Source: Anaerolineales bacterium HSG24
GTDB lineage: Bacteria > Chloroflexota > Anaerolineae > 4572-78 > J111
Assembly: GCA_030377895.1 (NCBI GenBank)
Contig: JAUCGB010000020.1
Coordinates: 1-47,085, forward strand
DNA: 47,085 nucleotides
Reading direction: 5' to 3'
How positions within the stretch are numbered: position 1 is the stretch's first letter; the number at the start of each line of letters is the position of its first letter. Shown here piece by piece: positions 31,731 to 40,895 of the stretch. The notes under the pieces are model-generated. The model had not been told where the DNA came from. It did no database searches and saw only the letters and a list, made by a program, of their open reading frames with translations. Position numbers and translations under genes: made by a program.

Positions 31731-34346
31731 TTGAAATCTAATCTAAAGATATTCGGTTGCCGAGTGATATACCCTATGATTGCTTCTCCTCAAGAAAGAT
31801 ATTCAATCAAAGTTAAAATTTGTTTTAGTTTGATTGTACTATTTATTGCCCTGTTACCACGAGTCGTTCAACTTAATCAATATCTTGGCCCAGATGAAAT
31901 GGCTCAGTGGGGTCGTTCAAACCGGTTTCTTTTAGCCCTGCTCAATTTCGATTGGGCAGGAACTCACATGAACGATGATACGGGAAATTTAACCTTAATG
32001 TGGTTAGAAAGTGGTGGCGTAACGGTTCGGTATCTGTGGCAACAGCTACAAGGGCAAAATAGTTCACTCCGTGAGACTATTCCCCTTAATCGACCTATCG
32101 AAAAGTTGGCCGATGCTCGTCTTATTTTGGCTGTGGTGAATAGTTTGCTGATTCTGTTGACGTTTTGGGGTGTGACCCATCTTTTCAACGGATCAGTGGG
32201 ATTTATAGCCGCTCTTCTGATTGCCCTTGACCCCTTTTTCCTCTCTGAGTCGCGCATGTTACGCTCTGAGGCATTATACACCGCTTTTATGGGGCTAACG
32301 GTAATCGTATTCCTGCTTTATATCAAACAACGTCACTGGATGTTTTTAGGTTTGTCGGGCATGCTGGCTGGATTGGCTATCTCTAGCAAAATATCTGGGC
32401 TGTTCCTGCTTGCCTTTATCCCCCTTAGCCTAACTATTCATAGCCTCATTCAAATAGGCTACCAACTTAAGGCGCGGCAAAATGGACGCTCTATCATCAA
32501 ACAATGGCTTGTCGCTCATGGGGTATGGGGCGTTTGTTGTGCCCTTACCATGTTTTTGTTATGGCCGGCTTTGTGGGTACGAGCATGGAATATTCTACAA
32601 TCAACTCTGAGAATTGTTGAATATTCTGGGTTGGAAGGCAAAAAGGATGAGCAGTTTTTTATGGGAGGTTTGTGGGATAATTTGCCGACAACCTACTATT
32701 TAGCAGTTATTCCTTTTCGGACAACCCCACTGGTGATGATAGGCGTATTGCTACTTCTTGTTGGGCTACTGATATGGGCGTATCATAGTTTTTACAAAAA
32801 CAGACCACCTATAGATGTCCAGATGAATCTTGACCGGCCGCTCTCGGAAAAGCCCAACCCCCAAGAAAAATCTAATAATTTTCTAACGAACTATAATGAT
32901 ATTTTTTCTATTTTAACGTTAATCGCATACATTGGTTTATATACCCTACTATTTTCTTTGGCTGCAAACAAAACAGATCGTTATATTTTGGTTACATTAT
33001 GGACGCTTGACATATTAGCTGGTATTGGGTTAGTATGGAGCATTAATTGGATAGTTCGCTATTGGCATAAATCTATACAACAGGCTACGTTTGCTACTAT
33101 TACTGGAGTGGTCATCCTATGGCAAGGCTACTTAGTTGCTCAAATTCATCCGTATTATACGGCTTATTATAACCCATGGTTGGGTGGACATGAGAATGTT
33201 GCGGAGATGTTCCAGTTGGGGTATGGAGCAGGAGTCAAGCAAATTATGACATACCTCAACCAGAAACCAAACAGTACCAAGATACGTGTCGTTTGTGGTA
33301 CTAATGAACCACGCTGTGCCCAGATATTTCATGGAGACACTTGGCAACGACGTACCCTCAATTCGGTGAATGGTCGCTGGGTTTTGGCCGATTATATCAT
33401 GATTTATATCACACAAAAACAACGGGAGTTATATCCTCCGGGCATTGTGGAATATTTAGAGCGTCAACCTGCCGAGCAAGTAGCACTGGTTAATGGTTTG
33501 CCTTATGCCTGGCTGTATCAAGCTCCGCAGGCTGATAATTATGGTCATGCGGCTGATTTAACGGGTGTTGGCACTATATTAGGCTATAATATGACCATGC
33601 CGGAGGAGTTACAAGCCAATGATGAGGTTACACTGCATGTATGGTGGCAAAATCGGGGCACTCAAGAGAAAACCCTAGTGGCTCAAGTCATTGATTTAGC
33701 CGGATATGTGTGGGTAGAACTCCCCTTAATGCCCTATTCTGGTTTTGAAATGGCCCAACAACAAGACCATCAAATTGTTGAATCTACAGGAAAAATCACA
33801 CTACCGCTCGGCATGTCAACTGGAGAATATTTCCTACGTTTTGCCTTTCGATTAGCTGAAGAGCCAGACATGTTGCTATGGTTTGAGATACCCTTAGAGG
33901 AAACGAATTTTATGATTGAAGCCGCACCACCCGAAACAGGTGTGGCGACGGCCCAAAATTCAATCAATGTAGAAGTGGCTGAGGGGCTAACATTAATCGG
34001 TCACGATTTAACCCAAACGACGGCTCAATCCGGTCAAGAGATATGGCTACCCCTTATCTGGCAAACCACAGCAACCATTGACCGAGATTATGTTATTTTA
34101 ATCCGACTTGTTGGAACTGATAACACGGAAGCCGCTTTCTGGTTGGGTCGTCCCGTGCAAAGTAGCCAATCGACCAACAGTTGGCAAGCAGGACAAATTA
34201 TCAAAGACCCGTGGCATTTAACGCTACCAGCAGAGATTGAACTCGGTTCTTATGAATGGGAGTTGGCTTTATTTGATGCCGATACCAAAGAAGAACTCAA
34301 TCGTTTGTCTCTGGGAACCCTTGAGTTGCTCGAGGCAGATCAATAG
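31731..34346 (+). CDS. GT39-like membrane glycosyltransferase with C-terminal soluble domain (1 of 3)
   Basis: An 871-aa ArnT/PMT-type (GT-C fold) polyprenyl-phosphate sugar transferase. After the first membrane helix comes the catalytic acidic pair D55-E56 in YLGPDEM. About ten further hydrophobic helices follow to ~residue 470. The signature PYYTAYYNPWLGG marks the last loop. Residues ~590-871 are soluble and beta-rich with two repeated Trp-rich segments (VWWQNRGTQEKTLVAQVIDL and LIWQTTATIDRDYVILIRLV), probably a carbohydrate-binding-like sandwich pair. TTG 31731 gives the longest frame; ATG 31776 is a reasonable alternative, neither with a strong ribosome site. First gene of a four-gene run. 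Confidence 0.88.
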   Translation: MKSNLKIFGCRVIYPMIASPQERYSIKVKICFSLIVLFIALLPRVVQLNQYLGPDEMAQWGRSNRFLLALLNFDWAGTHMNDDTGNLTLMWLESGGVTVRYLWQQLQGQNSSLRETIPLNRPIEKLADARLILAVVNSLLILLTFWGVTHLFNGSVGFIAALLIALDPFFLSESRMLRSEALYTAFMGLTVIVFLLYIKQRHWMFLGLSGMLAGLAISSKISGLFLLAFIPLSLTIHSLIQIGYQLKARQNGRSIIKQWLVAHGVWGVCCALTMFLLWPALWVRAWNILQSTLRIVEYSGLEGKKDEQFFMGGLWDNLPTTYYLAVIPFRTTPLVMIGVLLLLVGLLIWAYHSFYKNRPPIDVQMNLDRPLSEKPNPQEKSNNFLTNYNDIFSILTLIAYIGLYTLLFSLAANKTDRYILVTLWTLDILAGIGLVWSINWIVRYWHKSIQQATFATITGVVILWQGYLVAQIHPYYTAYYNPWLGGHENVAEMFQLGYGAGVKQIMTYLNQKPNSTKIRVVCGTNEPRCAQIFHGDTWQRRTLNSVNGRWVLADYIMIYITQKQRELYPPGIVEYLERQPAEQVALVNGLPYAWLYQAPQADNYGHAADLTGVGTILGYNMTMPEELQANDEVTLHVWWQNRGTQEKTLVAQVIDLAGYVWVELPLMPYSGFEMAQQQDHQIVESTGKITLPLGMSTGEYFLRFAFRLAEEPDMLLWFEIPLEETNFMIEAAPPETGVATAQNSINVEVAEGLTLIGHDLTQTTAQSGQEIWLPLIWQTTATIDRDYVILIRLVGTDNTEAAFWLGRPVQSSQSTNSWQAGQIIKDPWHLTLPAEIELGSYEWELALFDADTKEELNRLSLGTLELLEADQ

Positions 34347-34349
34347 AAA

Positions 34350-36944
34350 GTGGAAATCCGGAGTACAAAACTTGCTTTACCATGCAAGCCTTGCATCCCA
34401 GATTTCCCACCACTACATGTGCAGGACTACCGAAAAATCCCCTTATTCTGGTTGCTCTCTCTGTTTTGTGCCAATATTCTACTTTTTACCTCCCCCGATG
34501 GTAGCTCCTTCCGTGTCATTGGTGCAGTCATTTTGATATTACTGCCGGGTCTAGTATGGCAAAGGATCATCCCCGCAGATCGATTGACTCGTTGGTTAGT
34601 TGGAGTAGGTATCAGTTATTTTTTTATAGTAGTAACCAACTTACTGCTACTTTATGGAGCAATCTGGCCGACGTTACAAACCCAAATGATACTCTATAGT
34701 AGCTTAACGCTTATCGGGATAATTGGTTGTTATTTTCCACGTCCTATTTTTTTTCCTCTTCACTCATCCAAACCCGTTCCGGCACGAGAAACAATACTTC
34801 AATGGGGACTATTACTTGTCATTTTAATGGTTGCTACTTTTTTCCGATTAGCCAATTTAGAGTATAGTGAGTTTCTTGAGGATGAGGGCGAAGTTATGCT
34901 GGCCGTCGCGCATATCTCAAATGGAGAGCTTGAAGCACTGTTTGAAAACCGTCGCAAAGGGCCAACAGAACTGTTACTCCCCCTATCGATGTGGGCCATG
35001 ACTGGAATCATCACTGAGGGAATCGCCCGATTTTTATTTGGGTTAGCGGGTATATTTGCCATTGTGACCATGTATCTATTGGGGCGAGAGATGGTTAATC
35101 CAACGGTAGGGTTGGTTGCGGCCATGTTATTCGCTTTGAGTGGTTTTAATATCGCTTTTTCTCGCATTGTGCAGTACCAAATCATGGTGTTATGGATGAG
35201 TTGTTTAGCCATGTTTTGTGGCTGGTGTTGGTATCAATCAGGGCGCAAAAGATGGTTGATATTGGCTGGCCTATTTTTCAGTATCGGGTTACTAGCCCAT
35301 TATGATGTCCTATTTATTGTCCCCCCGCTACTCTATCTAGTTATCACCCGTAAAGCCTATCAAACCCAAAAGCAAGCTGTTGGCCTCGCGCTAATCGGCG
35401 TGTTGGTTGTGGTAACGCTCTATTTTGGGCCTTATGTACTTTCACCCCAACTCGACCACACAACTGACCATTTAGCCAGCCGCATTGGGACAGAACTCAT
35501 CAAAAATAGGCTGGCAGATTTTGTGCAGTACAATATTATTTATAACAGTGTTTACTATTTTATCCTAACTGGACTATTTGTCTTTGGTGGGTTGGCTATT
35601 TCCATCAGTCGTTGGTCGTTCTGGCAATCGTTGCCTTATAGATTCTATTGGTTTCCTTTATTATTAGTGTGTTTGATTGTTGTTGTCATGACGACTCCCA
35701 CAATTTTGGCCTTGACTTCAACGATTGACCTTACGGTGTTTTTGTTTGGTTTCATCTTTTTAGGCGCAGGTTTAGCCCCCCAAATAACAGTTACTCAGCG
35801 ATTGCTGGTATTATGGTGTGCTATACCGTTCCTCGGATACAATTTCGGGGTGGATAGTCCCCGCACGCATATATATACCATTGTTCCCGCTTGGACTCTG
35901 TTAGCCGCCATGTCGATGGTGGCAATCATCCATTTCAATCGTTGGCTACTCTTACCAATAGGATTAATGTTAGGCTTAACGATAATATTTTTGTATCTAG
36001 TTTACATAAATACTAGCCAGCGATATTGGCAAACTTGGCCGGATGGCACAATCGCTCAATATTTTGCCCCAGCGCCACCTCAACAAGCTGATGAACAGCC
36101 TCATTTTTTTGGCTTTGTTCATCGTACTGGATGGAAAACAATAGGTGGTTTATATAGTACAGGCGTGTTGAATGGCAGTTATCAATCTAATGAAAGTAAT
36201 AATCTAGTAGCTTGGTATACCTTCAATGCGCCCTATGAAAAAGAGGCTCATCCACCAGAAGAATGTCATCCACGCCCGACCTATTTCTTGCTAGGGCAAG
36301 AGACTCTCGCTCCGCCCGGACGAGTTGATGAAGAACATATCGCTACCCACTACGAAGAACTGCTCTATACAGATGAATCTGCCATGCCGAGGGTAACTGT
36401 TTATCACCTCAAAGGGAATGAGGCCAATCTGCCGCCATTTTCTGTGTTGGACATGGAATATAAATTTGACCAGTTGGCAAAACCAGCCATGTTCCGCCAA
36501 GCCGAGCCTCAAAATTTTTCAACACAAATCAATTTTAGTAATATAATCGAACTGGTGAGATATACTCTAAACCCACAATATCCGCGTCCAAATGGCCGAA
36601 TAATTGTTCGTTTACATTGGGCAAGTTTGCAACAGATTTCGGAGGATTGGCAGGTTTCAGTACAGTTGATTGAGCCTCACAGTGGGCAAATTGTAGGACA
36701 ATCGAATAATCATCCGGTGTGTGGCTACTACCCCACCTCCCAATGGCAACCGGGCCAAACCATCCCCGATGAGCATATCCTCAACCTCGCCCCAGATATT
36801 CCCCTCGGTCTATATCAGTTACAAGTTATTTTAGTCAATCATGATACGAATAAATGGCTACCTTGGTTGAACTCGGCTGGAGAACCACAAGCTCTCCCTC
36901 TCAAACTTACTGACCTCACCCTTTCTGAATGGGTATTGCCATGA
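34350..36944 (+). CDS. GT39-like membrane glycosyltransferase with C-terminal soluble domain (2 of 3)
   Basis: 864 aa from GTG 34350, three bases after the previous stop. It has two extra N-terminal helices, then the GT-C core with acidic pair D178-E179 in FLEDEGE, followed by RKGPTELLLPL in place of the usual loop. About ten helices run to ~residue 555. The C-terminal ~150 residues (RYTLNPQYPRPNGRIIVRLH, GYYPTSQWQPGQTIPDEHIL) repeat the beta-sandwich type of the neighbours. The first ~30 codons read through a dispersed motif (CACTACATGTGCAGGACTACC minus one), so GTG 34419 or later may be the true start. It is more diverged than genes 1 and 3. Confidence 0.85.
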   Translation: MEIRSTKLALPCKPCIPDFPPLHVQDYRKIPLFWLLSLFCANILLFTSPDGSSFRVIGAVILILLPGLVWQRIIPADRLTRWLVGVGISYFFIVVTNLLLLYGAIWPTLQTQMILYSSLTLIGIIGCYFPRPIFFPLHSSKPVPARETILQWGLLLVILMVATFFRLANLEYSEFLEDEGEVMLAVAHISNGELEALFENRRKGPTELLLPLSMWAMTGIITEGIARFLFGLAGIFAIVTMYLLGREMVNPTVGLVAAMLFALSGFNIAFSRIVQYQIMVLWMSCLAMFCGWCWYQSGRKRWLILAGLFFSIGLLAHYDVLFIVPPLLYLVITRKAYQTQKQAVGLALIGVLVVVTLYFGPYVLSPQLDHTTDHLASRIGTELIKNRLADFVQYNIIYNSVYYFILTGLFVFGGLAISISRWSFWQSLPYRFYWFPLLLVCLIVVVMTTPTILALTSTIDLTVFLFGFIFLGAGLAPQITVTQRLLVLWCAIPFLGYNFGVDSPRTHIYTIVPAWTLLAAMSMVAIIHFNRWLLLPIGLMLGLTIIFLYLVYINTSQRYWQTWPDGTIAQYFAPAPPQQADEQPHFFGFVHRTGWKTIGGLYSTGVLNGSYQSNESNNLVAWYTFNAPYEKEAHPPEECHPRPTYFLLGQETLAPPGRVDEEHIATHYEELLYTDESAMPRVTVYHLKGNEANLPPFSVLDMEYKFDQLAKPAMFRQAEPQNFSTQINFSNIIELVRYTLNPQYPRPNGRIIVRLHWASLQQISEDWQVSVQLIEPHSGQIVGQSNNHPVCGYYPTSQWQPGQTIPDEHILNLAPDIPLGLYQLQVILVNHDTNKWLPWLNSAGEPQALPLKLTDLTLSEWVLP

Positions 36945-39370
36945 CACATTCAGATAAAAATTTTCACTCGGATGGACAGACCCTGAAAGTTCCTAGGGTC
37001 TTGAAGTCTGAACATATCTGGTTTGCGGCCATGTTTATTTTCATACTGGCTGTGATCATCCGAGGCTCATTGCTCGGTCAATTTGTTACAGTGGATGAAC
37101 CCCGTTGGGTCACTTGGTCAAGTTGGTTTGCCGGTGGCTTATTGTGGGATGATTATGCTTGTCCAACCGTAAAAAGTGGTCGCCAAATCGAAACCCATGG
37201 CTGGGGCTGCACCCTAACCGATAGCATCCCCGGCGTGACAACAATGTGGCTGGCTAGCTCAGGTTTACTAGCCTATCAGCAACTTTATACCGAAACTGAG
37301 TTGCGCGTCTTCTTAGAAACCGTTGAGGTCACACCAGAGATTGTCGCCGCAACCCAGTTTCCCTTCGCCTTCGTTCAGGCTGGGTTAATTGTCGCGTTTT
37401 ATCTGATATTGGCCCACTTGCTTGATGACCGCATAGCCCTTATCGCTGCCCTAATTATAACTTTACAACCATTTCATGTCGCTCTTTCCAGAGTTATTCA
37501 TCATGATGCACTCACCACAGGTTTTATGAGCATCTCATTTTTGTTAATGGTTGCTTACTGGGTATATCGTTGGTCATGGGGATGGCTAGTTCTTTCCGCG
37601 ATGATGGCTGGTTTAGCAATATTGAGTAAACCTGTCGGCTGGTTTGTGTTACCGTATGCCGCAATTGTTGGTTGGTGGGGACTATTTTGGCATCATGGTC
37701 GAGATGTTACTAAGCAACAAATCGGCAGATTAACCCTGCAAGGGATTGCTTGGGGACTATTGATCTGCCTAACCTGTCTCCTACTTTTTCCCGCTTTCTG
37801 GACAATTCCGGCCGAGGTTATCCGCAGTACTCTGCTTGATTCTGTGACCAATGCCACTGACGGACATCTGCAATATTTCATGGGGCAGGTGACGGAACAG
37901 CCATCCGGCCTTTTTTACCTAGTCGGTTTAGCTTTTCGCACCACACCATTAGAGATAATCGGTCTACTAGTGTTACCTTTTGTGATGTGGCAAAATCGAA
38001 CATGGCTTAAAAATCCATTGGTTTGGCTAACTATTCTCTTTATCGGTTCTTTTTTGTTATTTGTCAGTTCTCCCCCAAAAAAACAATTACGCTTTGTTTT
38101 ACCGATATTTCCTATGTTAGCCATTCTTGTTGCTATTGGTTTAACCGGATTTTGGGATTGGTTGGCCCAAAGATGGGTACGTTTAGCCCGTTGGCCCACT
38201 GCACCGTTAATTTGTATGATTATTCTTTGGCAAGGCTGGCTACTAGAGCAACACGCGCCCTACTATTTTACTTACTACAACCCTTGGCTTGGCGGGACAC
38301 CTCAAGCGGCTCAAGCGATTACGGTGGGATGGGGTGAAGGCTATAATGAAGCCGCCGCCTACTTAAATCAACAACCCCATGTTGAAACCATGCGAGTGGC
38401 AACGATTGGCTCAGCCCCCACATTTCGACCATTTTTCAACGGCGATGATATTGGAGGTTCGTCGAGTCAAAAGGCATTATCTGCTGATTATTTAGTCTAC
38501 TACATCAATTTGATTCAACGGATAGCCGCCCGTCCAGAATATCAACCTGTATGGCACTATTTACAACGATATCATACTCCTGAGCATCAAATTGCCTTAC
38601 ATGGCATTGATTATGTGCTAATATATCACAATCCCATTCAATATAAGATTCCAGCAGAGGCTAATTTTTTACCTGACCAACTTACTTTTTTTGGGTATAA
38701 TCTAACTCCTGATGGGAATTTGACGATAATTTGGCAACCGTCTAAACAAGGGCAACAGTTGCAAGTCAATCTGATACCCCCTGCAAAAGTTGATATAGAT
38801 TGGATTCTATGTGAACCACAAGCACAGGCAGTAGACAATCCTACGACCATCATCGAAACGACCTGTCATCTAGCGGCTAATGAAGGGCTGTATCGCCTAC
38901 ATGTGAAAGTCGATGATACCCCTATCAACCCATTCGGTTTAGGTTTTGTCTCGGTTGATGCATTGGGAGAGTTCATCTCATTATCTGCGAATGACGCTAT
39001 GGATCAGCTAGTGACGCAAACTTTACCAACATCGGCCATTTCATTAAATCATCCGGTGAATGAGCAGTTACGTTGGGTCGGTTATGATATAACTTATGTT
39101 GATCAAACAATGTCCCTTTACTGGCAAATTACTCAGCCACCAGATTGGGCTTTGGCAGAGCAGTTGTGGCTCACAATTCAACATGAGCAGGAAATAACCA
39201 CCATTCCATGGCTCAACGAGTCGCCACCATCAACCATTGCTCTCGGTCAAATATTGACCATAAAATACCCTTGGCCGCATGGTACACCGCCTGAAGAACT
39301 TTGCATTACCATTGGGCCACATGCCAGTGAGGTTATGCCGCTTCACTGTTTAGGAATGGGCATTAATTAA
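36941..39370 (+). CDS. GT39-like membrane glycosyltransferase with C-terminal soluble domain (3 of 3)
   Basis: 809 aa from ATG 36941, whose TGA overlap with the previous stop (ATGA) makes it the likely start; an ATG 12 nt earlier is also in frame. D52-E53 in TVDEPRW is the catalytic pair. The core has about ten helices, and PYYFTYYNPWLGGTP matches gene 1 (PYYTAYYNPWLGG), so genes 1 and 3 are close paralogues. A beta-rich C-terminal region (~565-809) follows. A palindrome AGACCCT/AGGGTCT at 36978-37001 lies within the N-terminal codons, as if a dispersed repeat had been absorbed into the protein. Confidence 0.87.
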   Translation: MTHSDKNFHSDGQTLKVPRVLKSEHIWFAAMFIFILAVIIRGSLLGQFVTVDEPRWVTWSSWFAGGLLWDDYACPTVKSGRQIETHGWGCTLTDSIPGVTTMWLASSGLLAYQQLYTETELRVFLETVEVTPEIVAATQFPFAFVQAGLIVAFYLILAHLLDDRIALIAALIITLQPFHVALSRVIHHDALTTGFMSISFLLMVAYWVYRWSWGWLVLSAMMAGLAILSKPVGWFVLPYAAIVGWWGLFWHHGRDVTKQQIGRLTLQGIAWGLLICLTCLLLFPAFWTIPAEVIRSTLLDSVTNATDGHLQYFMGQVTEQPSGLFYLVGLAFRTTPLEIIGLLVLPFVMWQNRTWLKNPLVWLTILFIGSFLLFVSSPPKKQLRFVLPIFPMLAILVAIGLTGFWDWLAQRWVRLARWPTAPLICMIILWQGWLLEQHAPYYFTYYNPWLGGTPQAAQAITVGWGEGYNEAAAYLNQQPHVETMRVATIGSAPTFRPFFNGDDIGGSSSQKALSADYLVYYINLIQRIAARPEYQPVWHYLQRYHTPEHQIALHGIDYVLIYHNPIQYKIPAEANFLPDQLTFFGYNLTPDGNLTIIWQPSKQGQQLQVNLIPPAKVDIDWILCEPQAQAVDNPTTIIETTCHLAANEGLYRLHVKVDDTPINPFGLGFVSVDALGEFISLSANDAMDQLVTQTLPTSAISLNHPVNEQLRWVGYDITYVDQTMSLYWQITQPPDWALAEQLWLTIQHEQEITTIPWLNESPPSTIALGQILTIKYPWPHGTPPEELCITIGPHASEVMPLHCLGMGIN

Positions 39371-39430
39371 CTTGTGCATACTGATATAGTCTTTCAGATA
39401 ATCTTTTTCAGGTTATTGTCACGCTGTTAC

Positions 39431-39459
39431 CTACCCGCAAGTTCTAAACTTGCGGGTAG
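39431..39459. repeat. 13-bp perfect hairpin after the glycosyltransferase run
   Basis: CTACCCGCAAGTT-cta-AACTTGCGGGTAG. It lies 60 bp after the stop of the third transferase with no T tract, and is followed at once by CACTACATGTGCAGGACTAC, a motif also found at 34411. It could stabilise or attenuate the upstream transcript, or be a mobile palindrome. Confidence 0.6.
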
Positions 39460-39486
39460 TGATCACTACATGTGCAGGACTACCGT

Positions 39487-39533
39487 CTTGTCGAAGGCGA
39501 AACGCGCAACTTATTTAATCCCGACTCCTATGA
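39487..39533. repeat. Dispersed AACGCGCAACTTATTTAAT repeat, copy 3
   Basis: CTTGTCGAAGGCGAAACGCG, CAACTTATTTAATCCCGACT, CCTATGA, ending shortly before the SGNH start at 39553. It matches copies near 2485 and 21270. A -35/-10-like pair (TTGTCG, 17 bp, TTATTT) is embedded in it. Confidence 0.75.
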
Positions 39534-39552
39534 ATCTCATGGGAGATGACGA

Positions 39553-40776
39553 ATGAAACAAGACTGGGTTATCAACATTGCCTTGATAATAGTAGGGATA
39601 ATTTTTGCCTGGGGAACTGCCGAGATAGCAATCCGTTGGTTTGGTTCGTATGATATTGATGGACAGTTTGAGATTTATGAGGATGTTGTGTTGAAACCGT
39701 ATCGCTTACCCATTGAACGGACACAGCAAAAAGTTGACCTCTATCTGCAACGCGCTCCAGATACCGCGATTATGCACCATCCAGTATTAGGGTGGGTTCC
39801 TCGTCCTCATGGAAAGTCGGATGATGGGTTGTATCAATATAATGGACAAGGAATACGTTCTCCCGTTATATATAGCCAAACACCGGCTGACAATATTTTA
39901 CGCATTGCTCTATTTGGTGATTCGTTTACGCACTGCTCCGATGTTTCGTATGAAGAATCATGGGGTTATCTTTTAGAGCAGAAGCTACTCGCTAAGGGAG
40001 TACAGGCCGAGGTGTTGAATTTTGGAGTTAGCGGGTACGGTATGGATCAAGCCTATTTGCGGTGGGAAAAGGAGGGACGAGCTTATCAGCCGGATATTGT
40101 TATCTTCGGGATACAGTTTGAAAATGTTAGACGTAATGTTAATCTTATTCGCACCATCTACCGCCGAGGAGATATTCCATTCTCAAAACCCCGTTTTATG
40201 CTAAAAAATGGAGTTTTGAAACCAATCAACATCCCTACAATTCCACCAGAAGATGTCCCACAAGTGATGCAAAACATAGATACTTGGGAATTGGCAAAAT
40301 ATGAGTATTCCTATGCACATGATGATTACACCCCTTATTTCTGGCTGAATAGTAAAGTTTTGGCCTTAGCCTTTACTCTTATCACCGATAGTAGCATTGA
40401 CAAATTCTCCTATAATTTAGGAGAAGGGCCAGCCAACTTAACTTTGGCGATTATCGAACAGTTTGAGCAATCGGTTCAGGCAGAGGGGGCAGAATTTGTC
40501 ATGGTAAATTTGCTTCGGTACAACGATTTGGTTGATTGGATTGCCGGAAAACCACTAGTCTATAACGATTTGTTACAAACCGTTGAGGCCGAATATCCGT
40601 TTGTCCGGCCTGGGCAGGAACGGTTAAAGGAAGCGCAAAACCTATCTATAAAGCCACTGTTTCAGAAAGGCCATTACTCTGCTCAGGGAAATATTATTGT
40701 GGTTGAGGCACTAACTGCCTATATTTTACAACTGGAGAAGGAGCATCATAACAAGAACAGATTACAGGCAAATTAG
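39553..40776 (+). CDS. Membrane-anchored SGNH/GDSL-family hydrolase
   Basis: 407 aa with an N-terminal signal anchor (VINIALIIVGIIFAWGTA), so the catalytic domain faces outward. Block I is LFGDSFTHC (S124), block II is NFGVSGYGMDQ, block III is VIFGIQFENVRRN, and the catalytic His is in FQKGHYSAQGN near the C-terminus. Such proteins remove or transfer acyl groups on surface glycans. Its place directly after three glycosyltransferases makes glycan O-acetyl modification the natural inference. GGGAGATGACGA lies just before the ATG. Confidence 0.85.
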   Translation: MKQDWVINIALIIVGIIFAWGTAEIAIRWFGSYDIDGQFEIYEDVVLKPYRLPIERTQQKVDLYLQRAPDTAIMHHPVLGWVPRPHGKSDDGLYQYNGQGIRSPVIYSQTPADNILRIALFGDSFTHCSDVSYEESWGYLLEQKLLAKGVQAEVLNFGVSGYGMDQAYLRWEKEGRAYQPDIVIFGIQFENVRRNVNLIRTIYRRGDIPFSKPRFMLKNGVLKPINIPTIPPEDVPQVMQNIDTWELAKYEYSYAHDDYTPYFWLNSKVLALAFTLITDSSIDKFSYNLGEGPANLTLAIIEQFEQSVQAEGAEFVMVNLLRYNDLVDWIAGKPLVYNDLLQTVEAEYPFVRPGQERLKEAQNLSIKPLFQKGHYSAQGNIIVVEALTAYILQLEKEHHNKNRLQAN

Positions 40777-40834
40777 GACACGGATAACGCGGATTTTTTT
40801 AATCCACCTCACACCTCACCGTTTAAATCAACCT

Positions 40835-40864
40835 TTGCTTGACCCTGTTGGCTTATGGTACAAT
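40835..40864 (+). promoter_or_regulatory. Candidate promoter for the helicase gene
   Basis: TTGCTT (40835-40840), 18 bp, TACAAT (40859-40864). TTGACC at 40839 is a better -35 hexamer but only 14 bp away. The elements lie inside the extended helicase frame, which supports the later ATG at 40896. Confidence 0.35.
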
Positions 40865-40895
40865 CGTGGCACTATATTTAGACGAGGGATTACCC

